Source of the DNA: Hyphomonadaceae bacterium | Lineage (GTDB): Bacteria > Pseudomonadota > Alphaproteobacteria > Caulobacterales > Aquidulcibacteraceae | Length of the DNA stretch: 64,000 nucleotides | Assembly (NCBI GenBank): GCA_019636095.1 | Contig: JAHBYF010000005.1 | Coordinates: 62,001 to 126,000, forward strand | Direction: 5' to 3' | Part shown: positions 44,649-52,664 of the stretch, one piece after another | How positions within the stretch are numbered: position 1 is the stretch's first letter | Layout: each line of letters starts with the position of its first letter | Translations under genes and position numbers: made by a program | Notes under the pieces: model-generated | Databases searched by the model: none | What the model was told of the DNA's origin: nothing | The model's input: the letters and a program-made list of their open reading frames with translations, nothing else

Positions 44649-45392
44649 TTAACCATGAATATTTTTTTGGGTTGGCGCGGAGGCCGCCGCCCTGTGCAGC
44701 TTCAGCCTGTAGTGGAGCGAGAGCAGGTACGCGACAAAGAACACGTACATATAGACTTCCTCCATCTCGCTCGAGCGATAGCCGCCGGTGAAGGCCTGCG
44801 CCGAGAAGGCGAGGTTGAATGCATCGATGCGCTTGGGCAGTGCGCCGATCTGCGAGAACACCACTGGGCCGAGGCACGCGAGCGTCGGCGCAAACCACCA
44901 CGGATTGTCGAACAGCCCGCGCCCGTTGCGGAAACGCTTTACCAATGGATGCACGATCGTGCCGAGGATCATACCAAGCAGCAGAACCGCGCGCGGCTTT
45001 TGATCAAGCCAAGCATCAGTGTTGTGGAAGTTGTTTTCGCCCTGGTCGTTAAAGCCAGCGAAGAAGCCGCCCATGTCCCAGCCGAAATAGTGCTGGCCCC
45101 AGCTTGTCTCTTCCGTGAGCAAATAAAACAGGCCAACGCTGATGAGTATCAGCCACCACCGCAGCCATTTCTCTTTGTTGCGAACGGCCATCCACACAGC
45201 GAGCGGCAGCGCGATCACGAGGAATACGACCTGCGTGTTTTCGAGCAATCCGAGTTCGCCCTTGAGCACATTCGGGCTCGTGAAGGCGAAATACATAAAG
45301 ACGACGTAGAGCGCCAAACAGACAAGCCATACGGCGAGCGCCGAGATATCCTTTTGCGGTTGCTTATCAATAGCGATCATCGGGCGGACCAT
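44649..45392 (-). CDS. Hypothetical multi-pass membrane protein
   Basis: A 247-residue protein with about seven transmembrane helices. It has the pattern LLTEETSWGQHYFGWD in a loop after the third or fourth helix, then GENNFHNTDAW, and a GGYRSSEMEEVYMY segment before the last helix. The conserved E.SWGQ motif and acidic residues between helices suggest a catalytic or transport site, but I do not recognise the family with certainty. It faces leftward toward ccrM and may share its upstream region. Confidence 0.65.
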   Translation of the reverse strand: MVRPMIAIDKQPQKDISALAVWLVCLALYVVFMYFAFTSPNVLKGELGLLENTQVVFLVIALPLAVWMAVRNKEKWLRWWLILISVGLFYLLTEETSWGQHYFGWDMGGFFAGFNDQGENNFHNTDAWLDQKPRAVLLLGMILGTIVHPLVKRFRNGRGLFDNPWWFAPTLACLGPVVFSQIGALPKRIDAFNLAFSAQAFTGGYRSSEMEEVYMYVFFVAYLLSLHYRLKLHRAAASAPTQKNIHG

Positions 45393-45428
45393 AGTGCCGC
45401 GCGATAGCTTGTAAACGGCGTTCGGTTG

Positions 45429-46046
45429 TTAGGCCGCGATTATGCCGGCGGCTTCGCGCACCGGCTTGAAGCTGCGGCGGTGGATTGGGCAGGGGCCGAG
45501 TTCGGCCAAAGCGCGCTGATGCTCGGGGGTCCCGTAACCCTTGTGCTTGGCGAAGGCGTAGCCTGGATATTGTGCGCAGAACTCGACCATCATCCGGTCG
45601 CGCTCGACTTTGGCGATGATGGAGGCGGCGGAAATCGAGGCGACATGGGCGTCGCCGTCGATGATCATCTCGATGGAGCAAGGCAAATCCGGCGCTTGAT
45701 TGCCATCGATGAGCGCTGCGACCGGACGCTCGGAAAGCCCGTCAAACGCGCGTTGCATTGCAAGATATGTGGCTTGGAGAATGTTGATCTGATCGATCTC
45801 TGCCGGCGTTGCGATGCCGACGCCGACCATGCTGCAGGCGCGGATCGCAAGCGCAAGTTCTTCGCGGGCGTCCGCCGAGAGTTGCTTTGAATCCGCGAGA
45901 CCCTTGGGGCGCTTTTGGGCTGGCAGGATGACGGCCGCGGCGACCACCGGTCCCGCCCAGGGCCCGCGCCCCGCCTCGTCGATCCCACAAATCCCGCTCA
46001 CGGCTTTATCCAGCCCGGATTCTCGGTTTGCCAGCAAGCGTGACAA
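45429..46046 (-). CDS. rnhB: Ribonuclease HII
   Basis: RNase HII cuts RNA in RNA-DNA hybrids and removes misincorporated ribonucleotides. The 205-residue protein has CGIDEAGRGPWAGPV (catalytic Asp and Glu), LADSKQLSADAREEL, ALIDGNQAPDL and SIIAKVERDRMM. The start is uncertain: TTG at 46046 has AAGGG three bases upstream; GTG at 46001 would give 190 residues. Either start faces the operator array of the XRE cassette, so the two may share regulation. A ccrM-rnhB neighbourhood also occurs in Caulobacter. Confidence 0.9.
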   Translation of the reverse strand: MSRLLANRESGLDKAVSGICGIDEAGRGPWAGPVVAAAVILPAQKRPKGLADSKQLSADAREELALAIRACSMVGVGIATPAEIDQINILQATYLAMQRAFDGLSERPVAALIDGNQAPDLPCSIEMIIDGDAHVASISAASIIAKVERDRMMVEFCAQYPGYAFAKHKGYGTPEHQRALAELGPCPIHRRSFKPVREAAGIIAA

Positions 46047-46051
46047 GCACC

Positions 46052-46094
46052 CTTGACAGTCAAGTGTACTTGATATTATGTAGTGCTTACTTGA
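46052..46094 (+). promoter_or_regulatory. Operator array and promoter of the XRE cassette
   Basis: CTTGAC-A-GTCAAG (46052-46064), TCAAGT-GT-ACTTGA (46060-46073) and a further ACTTGA (46089-46094) form repeated inverted half-sites of the same hexamer. A TTGACA box at 46053-46058 and TATTAT at 46074-46079 lie within it. The array lies between rnhB and the XRE cassette and is a good candidate for autoregulation by the XRE protein. Confidence 0.6.
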
Positions 46095-46107
46095 CGAGGA
46101 GATTGCT

Positions 46108-46200
46108 GTGAAGATTTGCCAGAACCCAAGTCCCGCCGGATGGGCCGCCATTTGGATGAGCATGTTTTTGGCGGTCGCGGTCGCCAATGGCTGGTTTTGA
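46108..46200 (+). CDS. Small (30-residue) single-helix membrane protein
   Basis: A short frame from GTG with a GAGGAG site seven bases upstream. The peptide is mostly one hydrophobic helix, with WAAIWMSMFLAVAVANGWF at the end. It overlaps no other supported gene and sits first in the cassette under the operator array. I know of no named family, though small leading membrane peptides often precede such cassettes. Confidence 0.5.
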   Translation: MKICQNPSPAGWAAIWMSMFLAVAVANGWF

Positions 46201-46210
46201 GGATCACGCC

Positions 46211-46621
46211 GTGACGCGAGAAACGAACCCCAAGATCATCAGCAACGCCCGGCGATACACCGGCAACATGGTTGTCGCGGGCGTGCTCTACACAGTGTTT
46301 GTGTTCGCCGGCGCGTACGCCACGCGGATCGATGATCTGCCGCGCTGGGCGCTTGTCGTTGCGGCCTTGGCGCCGCTGCTGCCGGCGCTGCTTATGCTGC
46401 GCGCCTACGTGATCTTTTTGAATGGCATCGACGAGTTTCAGCGTCGCATTCAAACCGAAGGCGTTCTTATCGCCGCCGCCGTCGTCGGCTTCGGCACATT
46501 CGCGTACGGATTTCTTGAGGAGTGGGTGGGCCTTCCTCATCTGCCGCTGCTCTGGGTGCTTCCTGCACTGATCGGCGTATGGGGTGTTGCTGTCTGCATT
46601 TTGCGGATGCGCTACCAATGA
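46211..46621 (+). CDS. Hypothetical four-helix membrane protein of the XRE cassette
   Basis: A 136-residue protein with helices at about 17-37, 46-68, 82-106 and 114-131. The loop FLNGIDEFQRRIQTEG resembles segments of uncharacterised membrane proteins that pair with XRE regulators. GTG at 46211 is preceded by GAGGA; a longer start would overlap the 30-residue frame. Its stop overlaps the ATG of the XRE gene. The N-terminus (ETNPKIISNARRYTGN) is basic and cytosolic. Confidence 0.65.
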   Translation: MTRETNPKIISNARRYTGNMVVAGVLYTVFVFAGAYATRIDDLPRWALVVAALAPLLPALLMLRAYVIFLNGIDEFQRRIQTEGVLIAAAVVGFGTFAYGFLEEWVGLPHLPLLWVLPALIGVWGVAVCILRMRYQ

Positions 46622-46830
46622 GAAATCGCCTCAAGGTCCTGCGCGCTGAGCGCAATTGGAGCCAGGCGGACCTCGCCGATAAGCTCGACGTCTCGCGCCA
46701 AAGCGTGAATGCGATCGAGACCGGCAAGTACGATCCCTCGCTGCCGCTCGCCTTCAAGATCGCCAAGGTCTTCGGCCTGCCAATCGAACAAATCTTCAGC
46801 GACGATGAAGTCGCGCAAGCCGCCGAATAG
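46618..46830 (+). CDS. XRE family transcriptional regulator
   Basis: A 70-residue helix-turn-helix protein: MRNRLKVLRAERNWSQADLADKL, then the recognition helix SRQSVNAIETGKYDPSLPLAF and KIAKVFGLPIEQIF. This compact type usually controls its own operon. It overlaps the upstream membrane-protein stop (ATGA). The likely target is the ACTTGA array at 46052-46094. Confidence 0.9.
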   Translation: MRNRLKVLRAERNWSQADLADKLDVSRQSVNAIETGKYDPSLPLAFKIAKVFGLPIEQIFSDDEVAQAAE

Positions 46831-46839
46831 GAATAGGTC

Positions 46840-47280
46840 ATGTCTGTTCTGCCTGTCTCGCAAAACAAGCGCCGTGCGCTTTATCGCAATGTGATGGTTG
46901 GCCTGATCGCGCTTGTCGGCATGCTGACGTTCGCGTCGCGTGCGTTTGGGTTTGATGCGCATCTGATCTTAGCGTTTTTGCTGCTGCCCATTCTCGTGCT
47001 TGCGCCTCTGCAATTTGGCGCAATGGATGAGGCGGCCAAGCAAGCGCACATTTCCGCTTGGTATTGGGGCTGCACGGCCGCGGTCGTCGCCATTGGCGTG
47101 CTCGCGATTGGCCTCACGCAGAACCTCATTCCGTTTGGGGCGGTCGCGTCGGTTACAGCGCATTGGATCGGCGGCGCGCGTGAGCCGAGCTTGTTTGTAG
47201 CGGGATTGCTCTTCGGCCCCCTGATGATGATCGGCGGCTATCTCATCTTCTCGGTGATCTACTGGTTCAGGACGCGCTGA
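46840..47280 (+). CDS. Hypothetical membrane protein, last gene of the XRE cassette
   Basis: A 146-residue protein with about four transmembrane helices (for example MVGLIALVGMLTFASRAFGF and HLILAFLLLPILVLAPLQF). It starts 9 bp after the XRE stop. It shares the hydrophobic layout of the protein at 46211-46621 but no obvious sequence repeats. Together the membrane proteins may form a complex whose amount is set by the XRE regulator. Confidence 0.6.
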   Translation: MSVLPVSQNKRRALYRNVMVGLIALVGMLTFASRAFGFDAHLILAFLLLPILVLAPLQFGAMDEAAKQAHISAWYWGCTAAVVAIGVLAIGLTQNLIPFGAVASVTAHWIGGAREPSLFVAGLLFGPLMMIGGYLIFSVIYWFRTR

Positions 47281-47346
47281 GCGCAGCTTCGCCCAAGCCC
47301 AAAGCGATTTGAAATTCAGAACGGCGCAAACGCCGAAGGAGAAGTC

Positions 47347-48228
47347 ATGTTTAAAATCACCCGAAACCTCGTTATCGGCTCGCTCGCCGCGATGCTGATC
47401 CTAGCGGCGACGCCGAGCGAAGCGCAGACGTTCACGCCGAGCCGCTTCACGGTTGAAGTGCGCGGCCAGGGGCCGGATGTGATCTTCATTCCTGGTCTTG
47501 GCTCAAGCCGCGATGTGTGGGCCGCGCAAGCCGAGGCGCTGGCCGCGACGCATCGCTTGCACCTGGTGCAGCTCAACGGCTTTGCCGGCCAGCCTGCCGG
47601 CGCGCCCGCGGGGCAGGTGGTTCAGCCAGTCGTCGATGAACTCGCGCAATATATTGAGGCTAGCCATTTCGATCATCCGGCTGTCATCGGTCACTCGATG
47701 GGCGGTTTCATGGGGCTCATGCTCGCGCGTCAGCATCCTGACGATGTAGGTCGCTTGATGATTGTGGACTCGCTGCCGTTCTTCAGCGCCATGTTTGGCC
47801 TGCAGGTTACTGCGGCGAATGTCGAACCGCAGGCGCGCGCCCTGCGCGATGGCGTCGCCGCCGCCGATGACGCTGCGTTTACGGCGCAGCAGAATGCCGG
47901 GATTACGCGGATGATGAAGTCCGAGGCCCACCGCGCCGAAGTCGTGGGCTGGAGTGTCGCCTCCGATCGCGCCACGTTCGCGCAGGCCGCGTACGAGGTG
48001 ATGACCACCGACATGCGCCCGGAAGTCGCCGGCATCCAAACGCCGATCACGGTGGTTTATGCGTACGACGACACGATGGGCCCGGAAGCCATCATCGATG
48101 ATCTCTATCGCGGCCAGTACGCGTCGGCGCCGCATGTGAGCTTCGTCCGTATCGACGGCTCCTACCACTTCATCATGTTCGACCAACCGGCGGCGTTCCA
48201 GTCGGCAGTCGCGGATTTCCTCCGCTAG
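47347..48228 (+). CDS. Exported alpha/beta hydrolase
   Basis: A 293-residue protein with a signal peptide cleaved near SEAQ (residue 27). The hydrolase core has the oxyanion loop IFIPGLGSSRDVW, nucleophile elbow GHSMGG (Ser about residue 117), acid in YAYDDTMG and His in SYHFIMFDQP. Family members hydrolyse esters, lactones or amides in the periplasm; the substrate is unknown. The AAGGAGAAG before the ATG is a good site. Confidence 0.85.
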   Translation: MFKITRNLVIGSLAAMLILAATPSEAQTFTPSRFTVEVRGQGPDVIFIPGLGSSRDVWAAQAEALAATHRLHLVQLNGFAGQPAGAPAGQVVQPVVDELAQYIEASHFDHPAVIGHSMGGFMGLMLARQHPDDVGRLMIVDSLPFFSAMFGLQVTAANVEPQARALRDGVAAADDAAFTAQQNAGITRMMKSEAHRAEVVGWSVASDRATFAQAAYEVMTTDMRPEVAGIQTPITVVYAYDDTMGPEAIIDDLYRGQYASAPHVSFVRIDGSYHFIMFDQPAAFQSAVADFLR

Positions 48229-48241
48229 CCAGTTGATTGAA

Positions 48242-48269
48242 ATGGCGGGCGCCATTAGGCGTCCGCCAT
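48242..48269 (+). promoter_or_regulatory. Hairpin covering the glyQ start codon
   Basis: A 12-bp stem with one G-U pair (48242-48253 with 48258-48269) and an ATTA loop ends in the AT of the glyQ ATG at 48268. No strong ribosome-binding site is visible nearby. It could lower glyQ translation or stop transcription from the upstream hydrolase gene. Confidence 0.45.
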
Positions 48270-49143
48270 GGCCCACAAAGCGCCCCGTTGTTTCCAGGAC
48301 GTGATCCTGACGCTCCAGAATTACTGGGCCGAGCAGGGTTGCGCGATCCTGCAACCATATGACGAGCAAGTTGGCGCGGGCACGCTGCACCCGGCGACGA
48401 CGCTCCGTTCGCTTGGGCCGAAGCCTTGGCGCGCGGCTTACGTTCAGCCTTCGCGCCGTCCTAAGGACGGCCGCTACGGCGACAACCCGAACCGGCTGCA
48501 GCATTATTATCAGTATCAGGTCATCCTGAAGCCGAACCCGCCGAACCTGCAGGAACTCTATCTCAACTCGCTCGCGCGCATCGGCATCGATCCGCTGCTG
48601 CACGATGTTCGCTTCGTCGAAGACGATTGGGAAAACCCGACTGTCGGCGCCTGGGGATTGGGCTGGGAAGTGTGGTGCGATGGGATGGAGGTGTCGCAGT
48701 ACACTTACTTCCAACAAGTCGGCGGCTTGGATGTGCGCCCGGTGAGCGGTGAGCTGACCTACGGGCTTGAGCGCTTGGCGATGTACGTGTTCGGCGTGGA
48801 TCGGGTTTACGATCTGCCGTTCAATGATCCCGACAGCGCAACGCCGCTCACGTATGGCGACATCTTCCTCGAAAACGAGAAGCAGCAATCGCGCTTCAAT
48901 TTCGAACTGAGCGATCCTGAGCAGAATTTGCGCTGGTTTACGGATGCGGAAGCGACGGCCACGCGGTTGCTGAAGGAAGGCAATGTGCTGCCTGCGTTCG
49001 ATTACACGCTGAAGGCGTCGCACCTGTTCAACTTGCTAGATGCGCGCGGCGTTGTTTCACCAACAGAGCGGCAGAGCTTCATTGCGAGGGTGCGTGATCT
49101 CGCCAAGGGCTGCGCGACGGCGTGGGCGGAGAGCCAGCAATGA
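48268..49143 (+). CDS. glyQ: Glycyl-tRNA synthetase alpha subunit
   Basis: GlyQ and GlyS form the alpha2beta2 enzyme that charges tRNA-Gly; the alpha subunit holds the catalytic site. The 291-residue product has [56 protein letters not shown] and [19 protein letters not shown], all canonical. The start codon is within a stable hairpin. The stop overlaps the start of a DUF559 gene, which separates glyQ from glyS; normally the two are adjacent. Confidence 0.97.
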   Translation: MAHKAPRCFQDVILTLQNYWAEQGCAILQPYDEQVGAGTLHPATTLRSLGPKPWRAAYVQPSRRPKDGRYGDNPNRLQHYYQYQVILKPNPPNLQELYLNSLARIGIDPLLHDVRFVEDDWENPTVGAWGLGWEVWCDGMEVSQYTYFQQVGGLDVRPVSGELTYGLERLAMYVFGVDRVYDLPFNDPDSATPLTYGDIFLENEKQQSRFNFELSDPEQNLRWFTDAEATATRLLKEGNVLPAFDYTLKASHLFNLLDARGVVSPTERQSFIARVRDLAKGCATAWAESQQ

Positions 49144-49913
49144 CGCCGAACGAAGAAGCGAGCGCTTCAACCTCCTCCTCGACGGAGGAGGTAGCCGCGC
49201 AGCGGCTGGAGGTGGTGCGTGATCCGGCTGTGAAGACGAAGCCTCACGAGGCTCACTCTTCAAAACCATTGGGCTCACCTCCTCAGTCAGCGCTACGCGC
49301 TGACAGCTCCTCCATCGAGGAGGAGCGGGGGGCTAAGTCCTGGTTGCGGCGGCGCGCCAAGCAGATGCGCGGTGAGATGACGCCGCACGAACAAGCGATG
49401 TGGCGTTTGCTGCATGAAGGTGAGCTAGTGGCGCTGAACTGGCGTAAGCAGGCGCCGTTCGGCGACTACATTCTCGATTTTGTCTCGCACCCGGCGCGAC
49501 TCGTTATCGAGGTGGATGGGGGTCAGCACGCTGAACCGGCCAATGCATCGCGTGACGCCGAACGCACCGAGCATCTACGCTCCGAAGGCTACCAGGTTAT
49601 CCGCTTCTGGAATGGTGAAGCGCTGGGCGCTCGTGATGATGTGTGGCGAGCGATCCAGAATGCGGCTCTCGAAACGCCCGCCGCGCCACGAATGCTGCGG
49701 TGGCGCGAGGAAGACTTGGTGCGTGTTCAGAAAGCCAACGCGCAAACAACCTCCTCCTCGATGGAGGAGGTGGCCGCGCAGCGGCCGGAGGAGGTGCGTG
49801 CTCCGGCTGTGAAGACCAAGCCTCACGAGGCTCACCCTTCAAAACCATTGGGCTCACCTCCTCAGTCAGCGCTACGCGCTGACAGCTCCTCCATCGAGGA
49901 GGAGCGAAGCTAA
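49140..49913 (+). CDS. DUF559 endonuclease-like protein with repeat-encoded ends (copy A)
   Basis: A 257-residue protein. Residues about 64-202 are a DUF559 domain (PD-(D/E)XK/VSR-like): [19 protein letters not shown], then [24 protein letters not shown], which holds the Asp, Glu and Asp of a candidate nuclease site, then [15 protein letters not shown]. Residues 10-63 and 203-256 are encoded by two copies of a 160-bp repeat and read alike (EEVAAQR..., [29 protein letters not shown]). The start overlaps the glyQ stop (ATGA) and its TAA overlaps the glyS ATG. Function unknown; inferred nuclease. Confidence 0.75.
   Translation: MTPNEEASASTSSSTEEVAAQRLEVVRDPAVKTKPHEAHSSKPLGSPPQSALRADSSSIEEERGAKSWLRRRAKQMRGEMTPHEQAMWRLLHEGELVALNWRKQAPFGDYILDFVSHPARLVIEVDGGQHAEPANASRDAERTEHLRSEGYQVIRFWNGEALGARDDVWRAIQNAALETPAAPRMLRWREEDLVRVQKANAQTTSSSMEEVAAQRPEEVRAPAVKTKPHEAHPSKPLGSPPQSALRADSSSIEEERS
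49168..49327 (+). repeat. 160-bp direct repeat, copy 1 (upstream of DUF559 copy A domain)
   Basis: A 160-bp unit beginning CAACCTCCTCCTCGACGGAG and ending in GCTCCTCCATCGAGGAGGAG-CG. It has a hairpin at each end. It is repeated at 49747-49906 with few differences and is translated in the same frame both times, giving the N-terminal extension of the DUF559 protein. Confidence 0.9.
49747..49906 (+). repeat. 160-bp direct repeat, copy 2 (downstream of DUF559 copy A domain)
   Basis: Same length and layout as copy 1, spaced 579 bp from it start to start. Its final hairpin (GCTCCTCC/GGAGGAGC at 49885-49905, loop ATCGA) contains GGAGGAG, the ribosome-binding site of glyS. It encodes the C-terminal extension of DUF559 copy A. 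Confidence 0.9.
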
Positions 49914-49915
49914 TG
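49885..49915 (+). promoter_or_regulatory. glyS ribosome-binding site within a repeat hairpin
   Basis: GGAGGAG at 49898-49904 lies eight bases before the glyS ATG (49913). It is the right arm of an 8-bp hairpin, GCTCCTCC-ATCGA-GGAGGAGC, formed by the end of the repeat. Free translation of glyS would depend on ribosomes passing through the DUF559 gene. Confidence 0.6.
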
Positions 49916-52054
49916 CCGCAACTCCTTCTTGAGCTGTTCTCCGAAGAAATTCCCGCGCGCATGCAGAAGCGCGCGGAGGAGGATTTGGCGAAGCTCTTTG
50001 GCGAGAAGCTGAAAGGCGCGGGGCTCGACGCGAAAGCAATCAAGACGTTCTCGGCGCCGCGCCGGCTTGGTCTGTTCATTGATGATCTGCCGGCGAAGGC
50101 GGCGGATGTGAATGAAGAGCGCAAGGGCCCGCGCGTGGGTTCGCCGGAGCAGGCGATCCAGGGATTCCTCAAAGGCGCTGGTTTGAAGTCGATCGATCAA
50201 GCGCAGATTGTCGAGGACAAGAAGGGCGCGTTCTACGTTGCGAAGATCGAGCGCGCCGGCCGCGCGACACCTGAGATCGTGCAGGAGATTGTGCCGGAAA
50301 TCGTGCGCGCGTTTCCGTGGCCGAAATCGATGCGCTCGCAATCGAGCGATCTGCAATGGGTGCGACCGCTGCACAACATTTGCTGCGTGTTTGACGGCAA
50401 GGCCGTGAAGATCGCGGTTGAGGGCGTTGGCTCTGAGGCCGTGACCTGGGGTCATCGCTTCCATGCGCCGGAAGCTTTGCCGGTGACGAGCGCTGCCGAT
50501 CACGCTTCGAAACTGCGTGGCGCGAAGGTTCTGATCGAGCGCGAGGAGCGCAAGACGATCATTCTCGAACAAGCTTCGAGCCTCTGCGCCGCGAAGGGGC
50601 TGGAGCTGGTTGAGGATATTGGGCTGCTCGAAGAAGTAGCGGGGCTGGTGGAGTGGCCGGTCGTGTTGCTGGGCGACATGAACCGCGACTTCCTCAATCT
50701 GCCCGGCGAAGTGATCCGCCTCTCGATGCGCACGCACCAGAAGTATTTCGCGGTGCGCGATCCGAAAACGAAAGGCCTCGCGCCGCACTTCATCGTGGTG
50801 GCGAACATCGAGGCGAAGGACGGCGGCAAAGCGATTGCCGCCGGCAACGCCCGCGTGCTGAGCGCGCGACTGAACGATGCGCAGTTTTTCTGGAAGGTCG
50901 ATACGGCGACGTCGCTCTACACTGAAGAGCGCAAGGCGAAGCTGCAGAAGATCGTCTTCCACCAAAAACTCGGCAGCGTTTGGGATAAGGTCGAGCGCGT
51001 GCGGGCGTTGGCGGAAGAACTGTGCGCCGTCACCGGCGCTGATAAGAAGCTCGTCGCCGAAGCGGCCAACCTCTGCAAAATGGATTTGGTGACGGAAACC
51101 GTCGGCGAATTCCCCGAACTGCAAGGGCAGGTGGGGCGGCAGCTATCGGCGCTGACGAAGGGCAACCACGAAAGCGTCGCCGCCGCGATCGAAGACCATT
51201 ACCGCCCGCTCGGGCCGAACGATCGCGTGCCATCTGATCCGGTCGCAGTGACGCTCGCTCTCGCTGACAAGCTGGATACTCTTGTGGGCTTTTGGGCGAT
51301 CGATGAGAAGCCAACGGGATCGAGCGATCCCTACGCATTGCGGCGAGCGGCCTTAGGGTTGGTGCGAATCATACTGAGCACTAACACGAGGATGCTCGCT
51401 GCAAACGTCATCGGCGGAGCATCGCAGATCATTTCTTCTAAGAGTGATAACGTGCGCGCGCTTGTCGGCGCGCGTATATCGGGAGCGGCGACCACCGAGG
51501 ACGCGGTTCGCGGCGCCTTATTTGATGACCTGTTTCAGTTCATTGTCGACCGCCTCAAAGTCCAGCTTCGCGACCAAGGTAAGCGCCACGATCTCGTCGA
51601 TGCCGTCTTCGCGCTTGGCGATGACGATCTCGTTCGCATCGTCGCGCGCGTTGAAGCGCTTGATGCGTTCCTGAAAACCGAAGACGGCGCGAATTTGCTC
51701 GCGGGCTATAAGCGCGCGGCGAACATTCTCAGCGCCGAAGAGAAGAAGGGGAAGTGGAGCGCGGACGAGGCCAAGGGCCAAGTCGATGCGGCCAAGCTCG
51801 CCGAGCCTGCCGAGAAGGCGCTCTATGAGGCGCTGGAGAAAGCGCTGCCTGCGGCGCGCGCTGCGGTAGAGAAGGAAGAGTTCGCCGCGGCGATGAAGGC
51901 GCTCTCGGGCCTTCGCGCGCCGGTGGACGCGTTCTTCGAAAAAGTCCTCGTCAACGCCGCGGAACCTTTGTTGCGCCGCAATAGACTTTTGCTGCTCTCG
52001 CGGTTACGTGAGGCGCTATCTCAGGTAGCGGACTTTTCGAAGATCGAGGGATGA
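49913..52054 (+). CDS. glyS: Glycyl-tRNA synthetase beta subunit
   Basis: The 713-residue beta subunit binds tRNA-Gly and helps position it. It starts [25 protein letters not shown], and has FSAPRRLGLFIDDLP, KGPRVGSPEQAIQGFLKGAG, WPKSMRS, RTHQKYFAVRDPKT, a central VADKLDTLVGFW and a C-terminal anticodon-binding domain. Codon use is atypical around 51360-51480 (AGG, ATA, TCT, AGT codons) against the rest of the gene. The stop overlaps the next DUF559 start (ATGA). Confidence 0.95.
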   Translation: MPQLLLELFSEEIPARMQKRAEEDLAKLFGEKLKGAGLDAKAIKTFSAPRRLGLFIDDLPAKAADVNEERKGPRVGSPEQAIQGFLKGAGLKSIDQAQIVEDKKGAFYVAKIERAGRATPEIVQEIVPEIVRAFPWPKSMRSQSSDLQWVRPLHNICCVFDGKAVKIAVEGVGSEAVTWGHRFHAPEALPVTSAADHASKLRGAKVLIEREERKTIILEQASSLCAAKGLELVEDIGLLEEVAGLVEWPVVLLGDMNRDFLNLPGEVIRLSMRTHQKYFAVRDPKTKGLAPHFIVVANIEAKDGGKAIAAGNARVLSARLNDAQFFWKVDTATSLYTEERKAKLQKIVFHQKLGSVWDKVERVRALAEELCAVTGADKKLVAEAANLCKMDLVTETVGEFPELQGQVGRQLSALTKGNHESVAAAIEDHYRPLGPNDRVPSDPVAVTLALADKLDTLVGFWAIDEKPTGSSDPYALRRAALGLVRIILSTNTRMLAANVIGGASQIISSKSDNVRALVGARISGAATTEDAVRGALFDDLFQFIVDRLKVQLRDQGKRHDLVDAVFALGDDDLVRIVARVEALDAFLKTEDGANLLAGYKRAANILSAEEKKGKWSADEAKGQVDAAKLAEPAEKALYEALEKALPAARAAVEKEEFAAAMKALSGLRAPVDAFFEKVLVNAAEPLLRRNRLLLLSRLREALSQVADFSKIEG

Positions 52055-52664
52055 ACGAGCGACGCGATGCTCAATCACCCCCGCCCCCTCGCGGGGCGGG
52101 GGTAGGGGGTGGGGGGCGAAGAAATCTCGCAACTCCATCCGAACCTGCGCAACACGCCGATCGCCCCCCCTCCGTCCGCTCCGCGGACACCTCCCCCACA
52201 AGGGGGGAGGATGTTCGACCGCAAAAGCTTGGGCATGGTTGGGCGCCTGATCCCAACGAGGGCCCGCGTCAGAAGGATCGAACGCGAACGAAGCTTCGCG
52301 CGAAAGAACTGCGCAAAGAGCTGACGCCTTCAGAGAAAAAGCTGTGGCATTTGCTGCGAGAGATCGAAGGCGTGCGCTTTCGGAAGGAAGTGCCAATCGG
52401 CGACTATGTGTTCGATTTTGCCTGTTACGGCGCGCGGTTGTTGATTGAGATTGATGGCTCCATTCACGAGCGCGCCGATGTGCAGGCAAATGATCAGGCA
52501 AAAGCAATCTACGCAGCGACCCAAGGTTTCCGCCTGCTGCGTTTGCAGAATAACGATGTGTGGGATCGTCCTGCGTGGGTAGTTGCGCAAGTACGCGCTC
52601 GCCTTGACGCCCCTCACCCCCCAACCCCCTCTCCGCAAGGGAGAGGGGGAGAAGAGAGCATGTG

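Noticed and set aside
47503..49023. A 506-codon antisense frame across the hydrolase and glyQ genes
   Set aside because: It crosses two well-supported genes and has a composition typical of antisense reading, with many His, Arg and Gln residues.
49910..51124. A 404-codon antisense frame in glyS
   Set aside because: It is explained by GC-rich third positions of glyS, with no protein domain seen.
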